Below, piece after piece: positions 23,755 to 31,560 of a stretch of DNA of 35,092 nt. A program made the position numbers and the translations under genes. The stretch's first letter is position 1; every line of letters begins with the position of its first letter. The notes below the pieces were generated by a model. The model was not told the DNA's origin and searched no databases. It saw nothing but the letters and a program-made list of their open reading frames with translations. The stretch comes from Desulfobacterales bacterium (GTDB taxonomy: Bacteria; Desulfobacterota; Desulfobacteria; Desulfobacterales; JAFDCJ01): assembly GCA_030066155.1 (NCBI GenBank), contig JASJCE010000019.1, positions 1 to 35,092 of the forward strand, written 5' to 3'.

Positions 23755-25413
23755 ATGAACCAGAATGTAGAAGCATTAGAGCGGGAGTTGACGTTTACAC
23801 GATTTGACGCCATGTGTGAGCGGTATCCGGAGAAAACGGCTGTGGTTTATCTGGGGGAGCGGTTTTCTTTCTCGCGGTTGCAGAATTTGAGCGAGCGATT
23901 CGGCGGTGCGCTGGTCGATCTCGGCGTCGGCAAAGGCGATAAGGTCATGATCTACATATCCAATTGCGTTCAATGGATTATCGCCTTCCTGGGTATTCAG
24001 AAAATCGGAGCCGCCATTGTGCCGGTTTCACCCATCTACACCTCTCACGAACTCGAATACATGATCACGGACTCCGGAGCCGAAACCGTCATCTGTCTGG
24101 ACACCAATTTCTGCTATGCCAGTGAGGTTCTGGCAACGACGGGCCTAAAGCAGATTATCGTCACCAACCTGGCGGATCTGCTGCCGCCCTGGAAACGGTA
24201 TCTGGGGGTGCTGTTTGACAAGATCCCCAACGGCAAGGTCAGTCCCGGTAAGGGTATATATTCCTTCAAAAAGTTGTTGACGCATGCGCCGCTGAAGGCA
24301 AGGGTCGAGCTGGATCCCTGGAAAGATCTTTCCTACATTCTCTACACCGGGGGAACCACCGGCTTTCCGAAGGGCGTTCCGGGTAACCACATCGGGATGG
24401 TTTCCTATGTCAACGATGTAACGGACGATGTGGCCGGAGACTTTCTTCTTGAGGGCGGTGATGTCTATATCGCGGTCAATCCGCTCTTCCACATCATGGC
24501 CCTGGGGCTGTTCATGGCCATTGGTTTAAACAAAGGCAACACTACGGCTCTCATGCCCACGCCCCAGGTCGACGCCATTCTCGAAACCGTCCAGCGTCAT
24601 CGGGTGCGCTGGTTCCTGGGGGTTCCGGCGCTGTATCGGATGATCCTGGAAAATGACCGTCTTGACCAGTACGATCTTAGTTCTCTGCGCTACTGTTACT
24701 GTGGCGGCGACGTGCTGCCGCTTGAAGTCTTCAACCGCTGGCAGGAACGCTTTGGGATTCCCATCTATCAGGTTTACGGGTCCACCGAAGCCGGCCATGT
24801 CACCTACAGCCGGATCAACGAAAATCCCAAACCCACCACCCTCGGGCTGCCCCTGAAAAGCCGGGAGTGCATCGTGGTGGATCCCGAAACCCTGGAGCCG
24901 GTTCCGGTTGGCGAAATCGGCGAGCTGCTGGTGACATCGCCTTACACCATGAAGGAATATTGGAACAAGGCCGATGAAACCCGGCTCTCTTACGTGGACA
25001 TCGACGGTAAAATCTTTTATCGCATGAGTGATTTTGTCAAACAGGATCCGGACGGCGAGCTCGTTTATGTCGAGCGTTCGGCGGATATCATCAAGCACAA
25101 GGCCTTTCGAATATCCGCATCCGAAATCGAAGCCGTATTGCAGGATCACCCCACAGTTATCGGTGCCTGCGTCGTCGGGGTGCCCGATCCCAAAGTGGGG
25201 GAACGGGTCAAGGCCATTGTGGTTTTAAAGACCGACGCCAAAGGGGTTGGCGGAGCGGAACTGCTTCAATGGTGCCGGGACAGACTGGCATCCTATAAAG
25301 TACCGGGCTATATCGAATTTCGGGACATGCTGCCCAAATCCAAAGTCGGCAAACTGCTGCGCCGCGAAATACGCGAGGAAGAGCGCCGACGGATTTCCAA
25401 AGAAAAGAGCTAG
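23755..25413 (+). CDS. AMP-forming acyl-CoA synthetase
   Basis: A 552-residue member of the ANL superfamily that activates a carboxylic acid via an acyl-adenylate to its CoA thioester. The P-loop-like motif is LYTGGTTGFPKG (residues 197-207), the acyl-adenylate motif is VYGSTEAGH, the hinge segment is YRMSDFVKQDPDGELVYVERSADIIKHKAFRIS and the catalytic lysine is in KSKVGKLLRRE near the C-terminus. Length and architecture are complete. It follows the ABC importer on the same strand, so the imported acid may be activated directly after uptake. Branched, aromatic or medium-chain acids are all possible; I cannot assign one. Confidence 0.93.
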   Translation: MNQNVEALERELTFTRFDAMCERYPEKTAVVYLGERFSFSRLQNLSERFGGALVDLGVGKGDKVMIYISNCVQWIIAFLGIQKIGAAIVPVSPIYTSHELEYMITDSGAETVICLDTNFCYASEVLATTGLKQIIVTNLADLLPPWKRYLGVLFDKIPNGKVSPGKGIYSFKKLLTHAPLKARVELDPWKDLSYILYTGGTTGFPKGVPGNHIGMVSYVNDVTDDVAGDFLLEGGDVYIAVNPLFHIMALGLFMAIGLNKGNTTALMPTPQVDAILETVQRHRVRWFLGVPALYRMILENDRLDQYDLSSLRYCYCGGDVLPLEVFNRWQERFGIPIYQVYGSTEAGHVTYSRINENPKPTTLGLPLKSRECIVVDPETLEPVPVGEIGELLVTSPYTMKEYWNKADETRLSYVDIDGKIFYRMSDFVKQDPDGELVYVERSADIIKHKAFRISASEIEAVLQDHPTVIGACVVGVPDPKVGERVKAIVVLKTDAKGVGGAELLQWCRDRLASYKVPGYIEFRDMLPKSKVGKLLRREIREEERRRISKEKS

Positions 25414-25497
25414 GATCATATTCTGACCCGATTCTTCAGCACACGGCAGCGAACATTCTAATAATTTCCTGATTGTCAAAACATAAACTCCAACTAT

Positions 25498-25663
25498 CAA
25501 ATTCCAAATTACAAATAAATTCCAAAAAAAGAAATCTCAAATTCCAAACCATCGCATTGGTCATGCTTTAAATGACAGCCGTTGTCAAACGATTAGTGTT
25601 TGGATCATTGGAGCTTTGAATTTGGATATTGTTTGATATTTGTTATTTGGTGCTTGGAATTTT
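25498..25663. repeat. AT-rich imperfect inverted element, copy B
   Basis: The left arm CAAATTCCAAATTACAAATAAATTCC and right arm ending TATTTGGTGCTTGGAATTT form an imperfect hairpin over about 55 bases each side. The last 31 bases equal copy A (14344-14374) except for one base. The spacer 25414-25717 between the converging acyl-CoA synthetase and nitroreductase genes is mostly this element and holds no gene. Confidence 0.82.
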
Positions 25664-25717
25664 TAACCGGGAATTATCGGCAAAATTTGGTTCCCCGACC
25701 TTTGTATTGCAATCAAG

Positions 25718-26299
25718 TTACGTCGCTGATTTCGAATAGCGTTGTTGATGAACCTTGGCCTCTTTGCGCGGCGGGGCTTTGAGCGCATCTTTGGGTTTGC
25801 CGATGGGGATGAGTCCGGCGATTTCGAGGTTCTCGGGTACATTCAACGCAGCCTGCATTTTTTGCGGTGCAAAGAACGTGAACCAGAGCGACTCCAACCC
25901 CAGATCAGTTGCCGCCAGCATCATATTTTGAATGCAGGCCGATGCTGCCTGCATGGCACCGTATTTTTGATCGAAATAACTGCCCAGCCCCCCTTTGCCC
26001 GGATCGACCACAACCGCGATCAGGACCGGTGCCGTTTCGATAAAATCCATGCCATACTTTCCCGCCCAGCCGGGCCCGCCGCTGTCAACAACGGATTGCC
26101 GGGCCGCCTCGGCTATCTCTTTGACTTGGGTTTTGAGCTGCGCATCGGTAATCACAACAAACTCCCATGGCTGCAGATTCAGGGGACTGGGAGCCCACAG
26201 ACCGGCTTCCAGGATTGCGGATATTTGATCATCGGTAAGGGGGGTGCTCTCAAAGGCCCGGCAACTGCGTCTTGCTTTAACCAGATCTCTAAATTCCAT
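25718..26299 (-). CDS. Nitroreductase family flavoprotein
   Basis: A 193-residue FMN-dependent oxidoreductase of the nitroreductase superfamily. The FMN-phosphate-contacting start is RRSCRAFESTPL, followed by APSPLNLQPWEFVVI and the mid-helix ASACIQNMMLAATDLGLES; the C-terminal IPIGKPKDAL is also typical. The true substrate could be nitro compounds, quinones, enones or a cofactor. AAAGGAG lies seven bases before an ATG at 26299, so I start there rather than at the GTG eight codons upstream in the track. It converges with the acyl-CoA synthetase gene, so any role in the same pathway is inference. Confidence 0.92.
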   Translation of the reverse strand: MEFRDLVKARRSCRAFESTPLTDDQISAILEAGLWAPSPLNLQPWEFVVITDAQLKTQVKEIAEAARQSVVDSGGPGWAGKYGMDFIETAPVLIAVVVDPGKGGLGSYFDQKYGAMQAASACIQNMMLAATDLGLESLWFTFFAPQKMQAALNVPENLEIAGLIPIGKPKDALKAPPRKEAKVHQQRYSKSAT

Positions 26300-26324
26300 A
26301 ATCATCTCCTTTAATTTCTCCACC

Positions 26325-26417
26325 TAATTTATCCGCCTAAAAATTATATGGTTTAAGTTTCCATAGTGAGAATTCCCGCCAAATACTTTCTATAAAAACA
26401 AGTCTCCGGATAAATTA
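26325..26417. repeat. Inverted TAATTTATCCG / CGGATAAATTA pair
   Basis: A perfect 11-bp inverted pair (26325-26335 with 26407-26417) brackets the spacer between the GalT-like and nitroreductase genes. It belongs to the same word family as the pair after livF. Confidence 0.7.
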
Positions 26418-26435
26418 ATTTTTGCTTCGCAGGTT

Positions 26436-27467
26436 TTACTTATCCTGATAAAACGGTTTCAGGGTTTGATTGATGTCTTCCGGAAACGACATGCAAAGAC
26501 TTTCGTTGTATAGGTTGCGAAGGGCACCGATATCGGGTGTGCCCAGGGCCTGGTTGAAAAATGTGCGCGGCGAGAAAACGAGATGTAGACGCGTAAAATT
26601 ATCTTCACGGGCGCCGGGAAAGAGGTTCATGTTAAAATTGTAAATACCCATTTTGTCGTAGGCCCTCATGGCCCGGACCAGTCCGTCTGCGATATCCAGC
26701 AGATCGGCCTCTGTCAGCTCCCGCGTGCTGCAGACATCCTCGAAAACCGCCAGTATATCTCCGGCAACACCCATCGGCGCGTAGGCACTGAACCAGTTGA
26801 TGCGGCCGATCCGGCTCAGATAGCGTTCGCCGTTTTCAATTTCAGCGGCGCTGTAATCGTCCCAGTAGTTCGTGCCGTTGGTTTCCATGTATTTCCTGGC
26901 GGCCGCCAGTTCTTCCCGCATCAAATTTGGCGCAAATGCGGAGGCAAATACCTGCAGGTGGGGATGGATCAACGAGCTTCCTGAGGCCGGCATATAGTTC
27001 CAGTTGATGAGATGGTAAACCGACTCCGGGTGATCGATCTCATCCAGCCGGCGAAAGAACTTCAGGGCCAGGGCAAACGAATCCGCAATGCGCCGGGGTT
27101 CGATCTGCGTCATGGGAATGTAGTGAATGCTTCCCAGGGTGGCAACTGCTCCGAGGCTGTCATAGGGGGCGATATTTGGAAACAGTACCTTGTCATCGAG
27201 CTGCATCCGGCCCTCGGCAATAATGTCCTGCGGGAAGCAGGGCGTCACCTCCAGCACTTTATCGGGGCAAAACGGACACCATTTCTCGGTTCCGGCCACG
27301 AGCCGGTCAAAATCAGGTTTTTCCCACTTCAAGGCCATAAAGTGGCAGATACGGGCGGTTCGGCCGGTCAGCGGATCGAGGCGAATTTCACTTGGAATGA
27401 CCTTGCGCGCCATCTCCTTCGACGGATCCAGAATGACCGTCTCTCTCGAAAAAGATTCAAATTTCAT
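26436..27467 (-). CDS. Galactose-1-phosphate uridylyltransferase-like HIT-superfamily protein
   Basis: A 343-residue protein with the two-domain layout of GalT-type nucleotidyltransferases. The zinc-finger-like WCPFCPDK gives Cys64 and Cys67, and the HIT-type active site is SLIHPHLQV with His168, His170 and Gln172, where GalT has HPHGQ; the middle histidine is the nucleotidylated base in that family. The second half (FNMNLFPGAREDNFTRLHLVFSPR) resembles the GalT C-terminal domain. No Leloir-pathway gene is next to it, so the sugar or nucleotide partner is uncertain. GGAGGG lies just before the ATG. It stands alone in a minus-strand run. Confidence 0.85.
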   Translation of the reverse strand: MKFESFSRETVILDPSKEMARKVIPSEIRLDPLTGRTARICHFMALKWEKPDFDRLVAGTEKWCPFCPDKVLEVTPCFPQDIIAEGRMQLDDKVLFPNIAPYDSLGAVATLGSIHYIPMTQIEPRRIADSFALALKFFRRLDEIDHPESVYHLINWNYMPASGSSLIHPHLQVFASAFAPNLMREELAAARKYMETNGTNYWDDYSAAEIENGERYLSRIGRINWFSAYAPMGVAGDILAVFEDVCSTRELTEADLLDIADGLVRAMRAYDKMGIYNFNMNLFPGAREDNFTRLHLVFSPRTFFNQALGTPDIGALRNLYNESLCMSFPEDINQTLKPFYQDK

Positions 27468-27524
27468 ACGCCCTCCATGGGGTGTAGTGGTTAAGTTAAA
27501 TTTTTGATTGGGTAATTACTCCGC

Positions 27525-27856
27525 CCTGAAATATAAATTCCTCAGACTAAAAGCTTGTTCTTTGATTTTTTAAATAAGTTTTCAAATTGAAACTGCTGCG
27601 GATTAATTACATTATGCTGCGCATATTTTTTATGTGTTACGGATCAATTAGTTGAACAGTAGAGTGGAAGAATTCAACTATCTACGCTCTGATTCCATCC
27701 AAACTGTCCAAAGCATAATCGGTTTTACAAAACTAAAGAGAAATTTAAAAAATGCGCAGCATCAACTGATTTATCCGCGCCCGTTACGAATCAAGCGCTT
27801 TCTATCATGGATTCAATTTTGAGAATTGAGTGCATCATTTCCAGGCGGATAAATCA
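27525..27856. repeat. Nested inverted word repeats (GCGGATWAATTA and ATGCTGCGCAT words)
   Basis: GTAATTACTCCGC near 27511-27523 pairs with GCGGATTAATTAC (27599-27611). The latter plus ATGCTGCGCAT (27614-27624) and a T-run pair over about 32 bases with the reverse complement at 27747-27778. TGATTTATCCGC (27767-27778) also pairs perfectly with GCGGATAAATCA (27845-27856), which reaches into the 3' end of the reductase gene. Alternative hairpins therefore compete. The 386-bp spacer 27468-27853 holds no gene. Confidence 0.8.
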
Positions 27857-28546
27857 ATAGAACAACTCTGAGTATATCAGCGAACCCGGAAAGCGCTCGT
27901 CAACCAGCCAGGTGACATCCCGAATCATCTCCCGGCGCCCGCACAAATAAAAATCATAGGCTGCCGCCGGCAAGTGTCGTTGCAGCCAATCGGTTACCCT
28001 GCCGCGAAAATAAGATGTTTCGGCTTGATACTCGCCGGAAATGCAGGGAATGTAGCGGTCTGCGTCAGCTTCAAGTTTCGATTGATAGTAAAGGTCCTGA
28101 GGATTGTCGACCCCGTGTATCAGGGTGAAGCCTGTGACTCCTGAACCAGCCATCGAGCAAAAGGGCGCGATACCGGTGCCGGTGGCAACGAATATGGGCG
28201 GCCGCGATGATGGCTTGAACGTGAAGTACCCGTCCGGCACAGAAATACTGAATCGGGTACCCATGTCGGTACTGCTGAGCAATGTGGAAAACTTGCCGCC
28301 ATCAACCTTACGGATGCAAAATCTGATGTCACGGTCCCCTGGGGCCGAAACCGGGGTATATTCTCTGTGAGAATGCTGATGATATATACGAATGCGCTGG
28401 CCGGAAGTTATGCGATAAGATGACGGTTTGCTGAACTTGATTTCAAATGTTCTTTTCGAAAGCCACCGTCTGCCGATCAACTCGGTTGCATGAGTTTTTA
28501 TTTCTGCTTCCAAAGCGTATCCGATACTCCCTGAAGATGATTGCAA
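27854..28546 (-). CDS. FNR-type FAD/NAD(P)H oxidoreductase domain protein
   Basis: A 230-residue flavoprotein of the ferredoxin-NADP reductase superfamily. The FAD-binding strand REYTPVSAP corresponds to the RxYS/T motif, the NAD(P)-binding P-loop region shows FVATGTGIAPF, and the C-terminal YLCGRREMIRDV is the typical CGxxxM nucleotide-binding strand. It has no iron-sulfur or FMN domain, so it would pass electrons to a partner protein or cofactor. The frame has no ATG near its start; the track uses TTG at 28546, and TTG at 28513 is an alternative with an upstream GGGAG. Both overlap the adenosyltransferase gene, which strongly suggests coupled expression. A role as cob(II)alamin reductase feeding the adenosyltransferase is an attractive inference. 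Confidence 0.83.
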   Translation of the reverse strand: MQSSSGSIGYALEAEIKTHATELIGRRWLSKRTFEIKFSKPSSYRITSGQRIRIYHQHSHREYTPVSAPGDRDIRFCIRKVDGGKFSTLLSSTDMGTRFSISVPDGYFTFKPSSRPPIFVATGTGIAPFCSMAGSGVTGFTLIHGVDNPQDLYYQSKLEADADRYIPCISGEYQAETSYFRGRVTDWLQRHLPAAAYDFYLCGRREMIRDVTWLVDERFPGSLIYSELFY

Positions 28547-29070
28547 TATCTGGCAAGTACGAAGAGGTAGTCCGACAATCGATTCAGGTAAATCAGTGTT
28601 ATTTTAAATTGTGCGGCGGCATTGCCAGCGGCGTACTCATCTTCGATGCGCGTGACCTTGCGCTCGGCCCTGCGGCAGACGGTGCGACATATATGCGCCC
28701 ATGCTGCCGTCGAATGCCCGCCCGGCAGGATAAAGCCGCTCAATCCGGGTAATTGCGAATCCATCTCATCGATGGCCTGCTCCAAATCCGTTACCCGGCT
28801 TTCGGCAACTGTCTCCAAAGAATCGATAACCGGTGAATTAGGTGTCGTCGCCAGAATCGCACTCAGTTGAAAAAGGTCGGCCTGTATTGTCTCCAATTGA
28901 TCAGACAGCTCGTCATCTTTTCCTTTCAGCTCCACGATTAGGGCCCCCAGCAATGAGTTCAATTCATCGACATCTCCATAGGCCTCAATGCGCCGATCGC
29001 CCTTATTGACCCGCTCTCCGCTGAACAGGCTGGTTTTTCCTCGATCTCCCGTACCGGTGTATACCTTCAT
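28498..29070 (-). CDS. ATP:cob(I)alamin adenosyltransferase, PduO type
   Basis: A 190-residue PduO-type adenosyltransferase, which transfers the adenosyl group of ATP to reduced cob(I)alamin to give coenzyme B12. The N-terminal KVYTGTGDRGKTSLFSG is the ATP-binding stretch, and YGDVDELNSLLG and the RRAERK region are also family marks. The track ORF has 25 extra codons; the family start is the ATG at 29070, though its ribosome-binding site is weak. The product should act as a cytoplasmic trimer. The reductase gene downstream overlaps it, consistent with a unit that reduces and adenosylates corrinoid. Adenosylcobalamin-dependent mutases are common in fatty-acid-using Desulfobacterota but none is in this window. 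Confidence 0.93.
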   Translation of the reverse strand: MKVYTGTGDRGKTSLFSGERVNKGDRRIEAYGDVDELNSLLGALIVELKGKDDELSDQLETIQADLFQLSAILATTPNSPVIDSLETVAESRVTDLEQAIDEMDSQLPGLSGFILPGGHSTAAWAHICRTVCRRAERKVTRIEDEYAAGNAAAQFKITLIYLNRLSDYLFVLARYCNHLQGVSDTLWKQK

Positions 29071-29124
29071 AGGGTCATCCACTCTTAGTTCTATTCGGTT
29101 TCTGCACAGAATGTTCAGACCATG

Positions 29125-29181
29125 GTAGGTTGGGTTGAGCGTCAATCAGAATGACGGGTTTCGTACCTCAACCCAACCTAC
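29125..29181. repeat. Hairpin of GTAGGTTGGGTTGAG family
   Basis: GTAGGTTGGGTTGAG (29125-29139) and CTCAACCCAACCTAC (29167-29181) are perfect 15-bp reverse complements with a 27-base loop ending in GGGTTTCGTAC. A related GCGAAACCCAACA lies at 29219-29230. This looks like the dispersed TGTTGGGTTTCGT...CAACCCAACCTAC repeat seen in many bacterial genomes. The rest of the spacer 29071-29556 shows no gene or promoter I can support. Confidence 0.88.
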
Positions 29182-29556
29182 AAAAGCTGGATATCTAACA
29201 CGATATGTTGCCATACAGCGAAACCCAACAAATCGCTGAAAATGAAATACGGCGTTCAATCAAAACCTAAGCGCTTAAGCTTGTATCGGATAATCAGTGA
29301 CCGGTCAACCTCGATGTCAGCCTTTAAAAGATTTCTTTAAAAAATGTCTGCATGTAGTTCCAGGGCGTTTCATGAAGGCCTTCTGTTCAGATTTATGGTC
29401 ATGAGCGAATTATCGTGCTGTCAATAGGCCTAATGGAACATAATAGCGCCTGACTTGAAGTCAACCTGGCTCTGGAAGGATTAGATCGTGGTTTTCTCGA
29501 GGCTGCCGCATCAGTACAAAAACCGGCAATGCCGAACGTTTTTTTAGAGCTCTGCT

Positions 29557-30543
29557 CTAACTGCGCCGGTAATTGTAAACGCCATTTCGTTCGTCATTCA
29601 GTATTTGCTTCATGGTCACTCCATCCATATTGCCGCCGCTTAAGATAATGCCGATGCGACCCTTGTGGCTGATGGATCCATTTAACAGCGCGGCCAGGCC
29701 TAATGCTCCCGATGGCTCCACGACGATCTTCATGCGATAGAAAAGAAATTTCACCGCTTCCATAATGGCTGCTTCGGAAACGGTCTGCATATCATCGACA
29801 TATTCCCGTACCAGACGAAACGTCAATTTGCCTAATGAGGGGGTTCGCGTTCCGTCGGCAATGGTTGGCGGATTATGAACGGTGTGCAGCGTTCCGGTGC
29901 GAAATGATTTGGTGGCGTCATCGGCCAACTCCGGTTCGACGCCAATGACCCGGCAGGCGGGATGCAAGCCTTTGGCGGCCACTGCGGATCCGCTCAGCAG
30001 CCCGCCGCCCCCGCAGGGCACCAGCAGCATATCCAATGATTTGAGATCCTCAAACATCTCGAGCGCAGCCGTGCCCTGGCCTGCCACAATATTGACATGA
30101 TCGTAAGGCGGGATCAGGGTGTAATTGTGCCGGCCCAGAAGGTCTTTTGAAACTTCCTCGCGGGTTGTCTCCGCAGGATTGTATTCAACGACCCGTGCAC
30201 CGTATTCCTCGGTCGCTGTGCGTTTGACCGCCGGGGCATTGTCGGGCATCACCACGGTTGTGCGGATGCCGAGGATGCGACCGACCAGGGCCACGGCCTG
30301 GGCATGATTGCCGGAGGAATATGTGATAACCCCTTCTTTTCTCTGCGCGTCTGATAACTGCGACATCGCATTGTAGGCGCCGCGAAATTTGAACGCTCCC
30401 ATCCGCTGAAGGTTCTCACATTTAAAATAAACTTCGGCACCGGTCATCCGATTCAATGTTTTGGAGGTCATGATCGGGGTGACATGGGCATGGCCTGCCA
30501 ATCTCCTCTGCGCCGCTTTCACAAGCTCAAAATAGTCCGTCAT
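29557..30543 (-). CDS. Threonine/serine dehydratase-like PLP enzyme
   Basis: A 328-residue fold-type II PLP enzyme of the threonine ammonia-lyase/serine racemase/hydroxyaspartate ammonia-lyase group. The PLP lysine is Lys52 in FKFRGAYNAM, the substrate-carboxylate loop is SSGNHAQ (76-82), and the phosphate-binding glycine loop is CGGGGLLSG (177-185). The C-terminal LSGGNMDG is present, and no regulatory ACT domain follows, so it is the short catabolic type rather than the biosynthetic IlvA with feedback control. Deamination of Thr or Ser to a 2-oxoacid is the most likely reaction; racemase or 3-hydroxyaspartate lyase activity cannot be excluded by sequence. AAGGT about eight bases upstream supports the ATG at 30543. 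Confidence 0.9.
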   Translation of the reverse strand: MTDYFELVKAAQRRLAGHAHVTPIMTSKTLNRMTGAEVYFKCENLQRMGAFKFRGAYNAMSQLSDAQRKEGVITYSSGNHAQAVALVGRILGIRTTVVMPDNAPAVKRTATEEYGARVVEYNPAETTREEVSKDLLGRHNYTLIPPYDHVNIVAGQGTAALEMFEDLKSLDMLLVPCGGGGLLSGSAVAAKGLHPACRVIGVEPELADDATKSFRTGTLHTVHNPPTIADGTRTPSLGKLTFRLVREYVDDMQTVSEAAIMEAVKFLFYRMKIVVEPSGALGLAALLNGSISHKGRIGIILSGGNMDGVTMKQILNDERNGVYNYRRS

Positions 30544-30581
30544 AGAGCGTTACCTTACTATCCCTGTTTTGTCACTTTTCC

Positions 30582-30652
30582 GAAATCCAAAATCCGAAAT
30601 CCAAAATCCCCAAATCCTGGAGCCACAATCTAAAATCCGAAATCCAAAATCC
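30582..30652. repeat. GAAATCCAAAATCC word array
   Basis: The 14-base word GAAATCCAAAATCC occurs at 30582-30595, 30596-30609 and 30639-30652 with partial copies between. The track ORF 30550..30795 merely translates it (FGFRI.../SDFGFR) and is rejected. It fills the spacer between the dehydratase and lipoprotein genes. Confidence 0.85.
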
Positions 30653-30664
30653 CCATTCCCCCTG

Positions 30665-31246
30665 TCACCATTCATGCCGCGGCCTTTCTTTCCAGGGATA
30701 GCGATCATTTTTAACCCGGGCCCAGTATAACTCGCCGCCGTATCGCCACGGATCGAGGACCATGCCGTTGTCAAACGGATCACCACTGGCGGCAACTACG
30801 ACACTGTTGTGTTCACGCAGTTCACTGCCGCGGTAGGCAACCCCCCAGTAAAGCTGATAGGTTTTGAGCTCCAGCTGCTGCAGCTGCTTCATCAGGTCTG
30901 TCGTCCAGTGGTGACAGAGGCCACGGTCTTTGAAGCCGACACGGACAAGGACATTGTGGAGGACAGCAGGGCGCACCATCCGATATTGATCCGCCAAACG
31001 GGCGGAGTGGAACAGCACCGATTCCGCGACCCGATTGGCTTCCTCGACATCGGCATAATCATTCAATTCCATCAAAGCATTCTGCAATGACGCAACTTGG
31101 ACGCGATCGGCCTCTAGCCCCTGGCTGACCTCCGGCTTAGAACCGTCGGATGACAGCCGGCCGCCCCGATGACCAGCGGCGCAACCGCTCAGAACGAATA
31201 TTGCCAGTGTATATAGGGCGATATATGATCTAAAGTCTAATCGCAT
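30665..31246 (-). CDS. Lipoprotein with possible Cys-His-Asp catalytic triad
   Basis: A 193-residue exported lipoprotein of unknown family. The signal peptide is LYTLAIFVLSGC with lipobox LSGC and lipidated Cys22. A mature helix-rich segment (residues 55-105) precedes a compact domain with Cys111 (GLCHHWTTDL), His146 (REHNSVVV) and Asp165 (VLDPWRYGG), in the order and spacing of papain-like or transglutaminase-like hydrolases. Tryptophans in WGVAYRG, DPWR and YPWKERP suggest a ligand groove. A catalytic role is inference; the domain could also be a non-enzymatic relative. Probably anchored in the inner or outer membrane facing the periplasm. It has no operon partner closer than the 120-bp word-repeat spacer. 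Confidence 0.8.
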   Translation of the reverse strand: MRLDFRSYIALYTLAIFVLSGCAAGHRGGRLSSDGSKPEVSQGLEADRVQVASLQNALMELNDYADVEEANRVAESVLFHSARLADQYRMVRPAVLHNVLVRVGFKDRGLCHHWTTDLMKQLQQLELKTYQLYWGVAYRGSELREHNSVVVAASGDPFDNGMVLDPWRYGGELYWARVKNDRYPWKERPRHEW

Positions 31247-31324
31247 ATTTCTTTTAATACTGAGAGCCTGGTCTTCAGGGCCAAGTCAGAGACAATTGGT
31301 TCTGTCATAGGCCAAATTTTTGGA

Positions 31325-31502
31325 GGTTTCAGGTGTCAGGTGTCAGGTTTCAGCAAAAATAATTCATGAATTATGAATTTAGGAATTCAGGAATTGAAGG
31401 TATACAATCAAATAAAATTATCAATATTCGAATTCCTCAATTCCTTTGTTCCTAAATCCCTCGATTGAGGGGTTCTGACACCTGAAACCTGAAACCTGAA
31501 CA
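31325..31502. repeat. Composite nested hairpin of two word families
   Basis: The outer arms are GGTTTCAGGTGTCAGGTGTCAG... (31325-31353) and CTGACACCTGAAACCTGAAACCTGAACA (31475-31502), reverse complements by words. Inside, AATTTAGGAATTCAGGAATTGAAGG (around 31376-31400) pairs with CTCAATTCCTTTGTTCCTAAATC (around 31436-31458). Two unrelated words are thus nested in one element. It fills the spacer 31247-31560 between the glycosylase and lipoprotein genes, in which no gene is seen. Confidence 0.88.
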
Positions 31503-31560
31503 GGGCCGTTCGAGATAATTGACTCTTGAACCGCTCTGGGATCGGATTTTTCAGTTATCT

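Noticed and set aside
30550-30795. 81-aa minus-strand ORF upstream of the dehydratase gene
   Set aside because: It translates the GAAATCCAAAATCC array (DFGFR repeats) and overlaps the lipoprotein gene.
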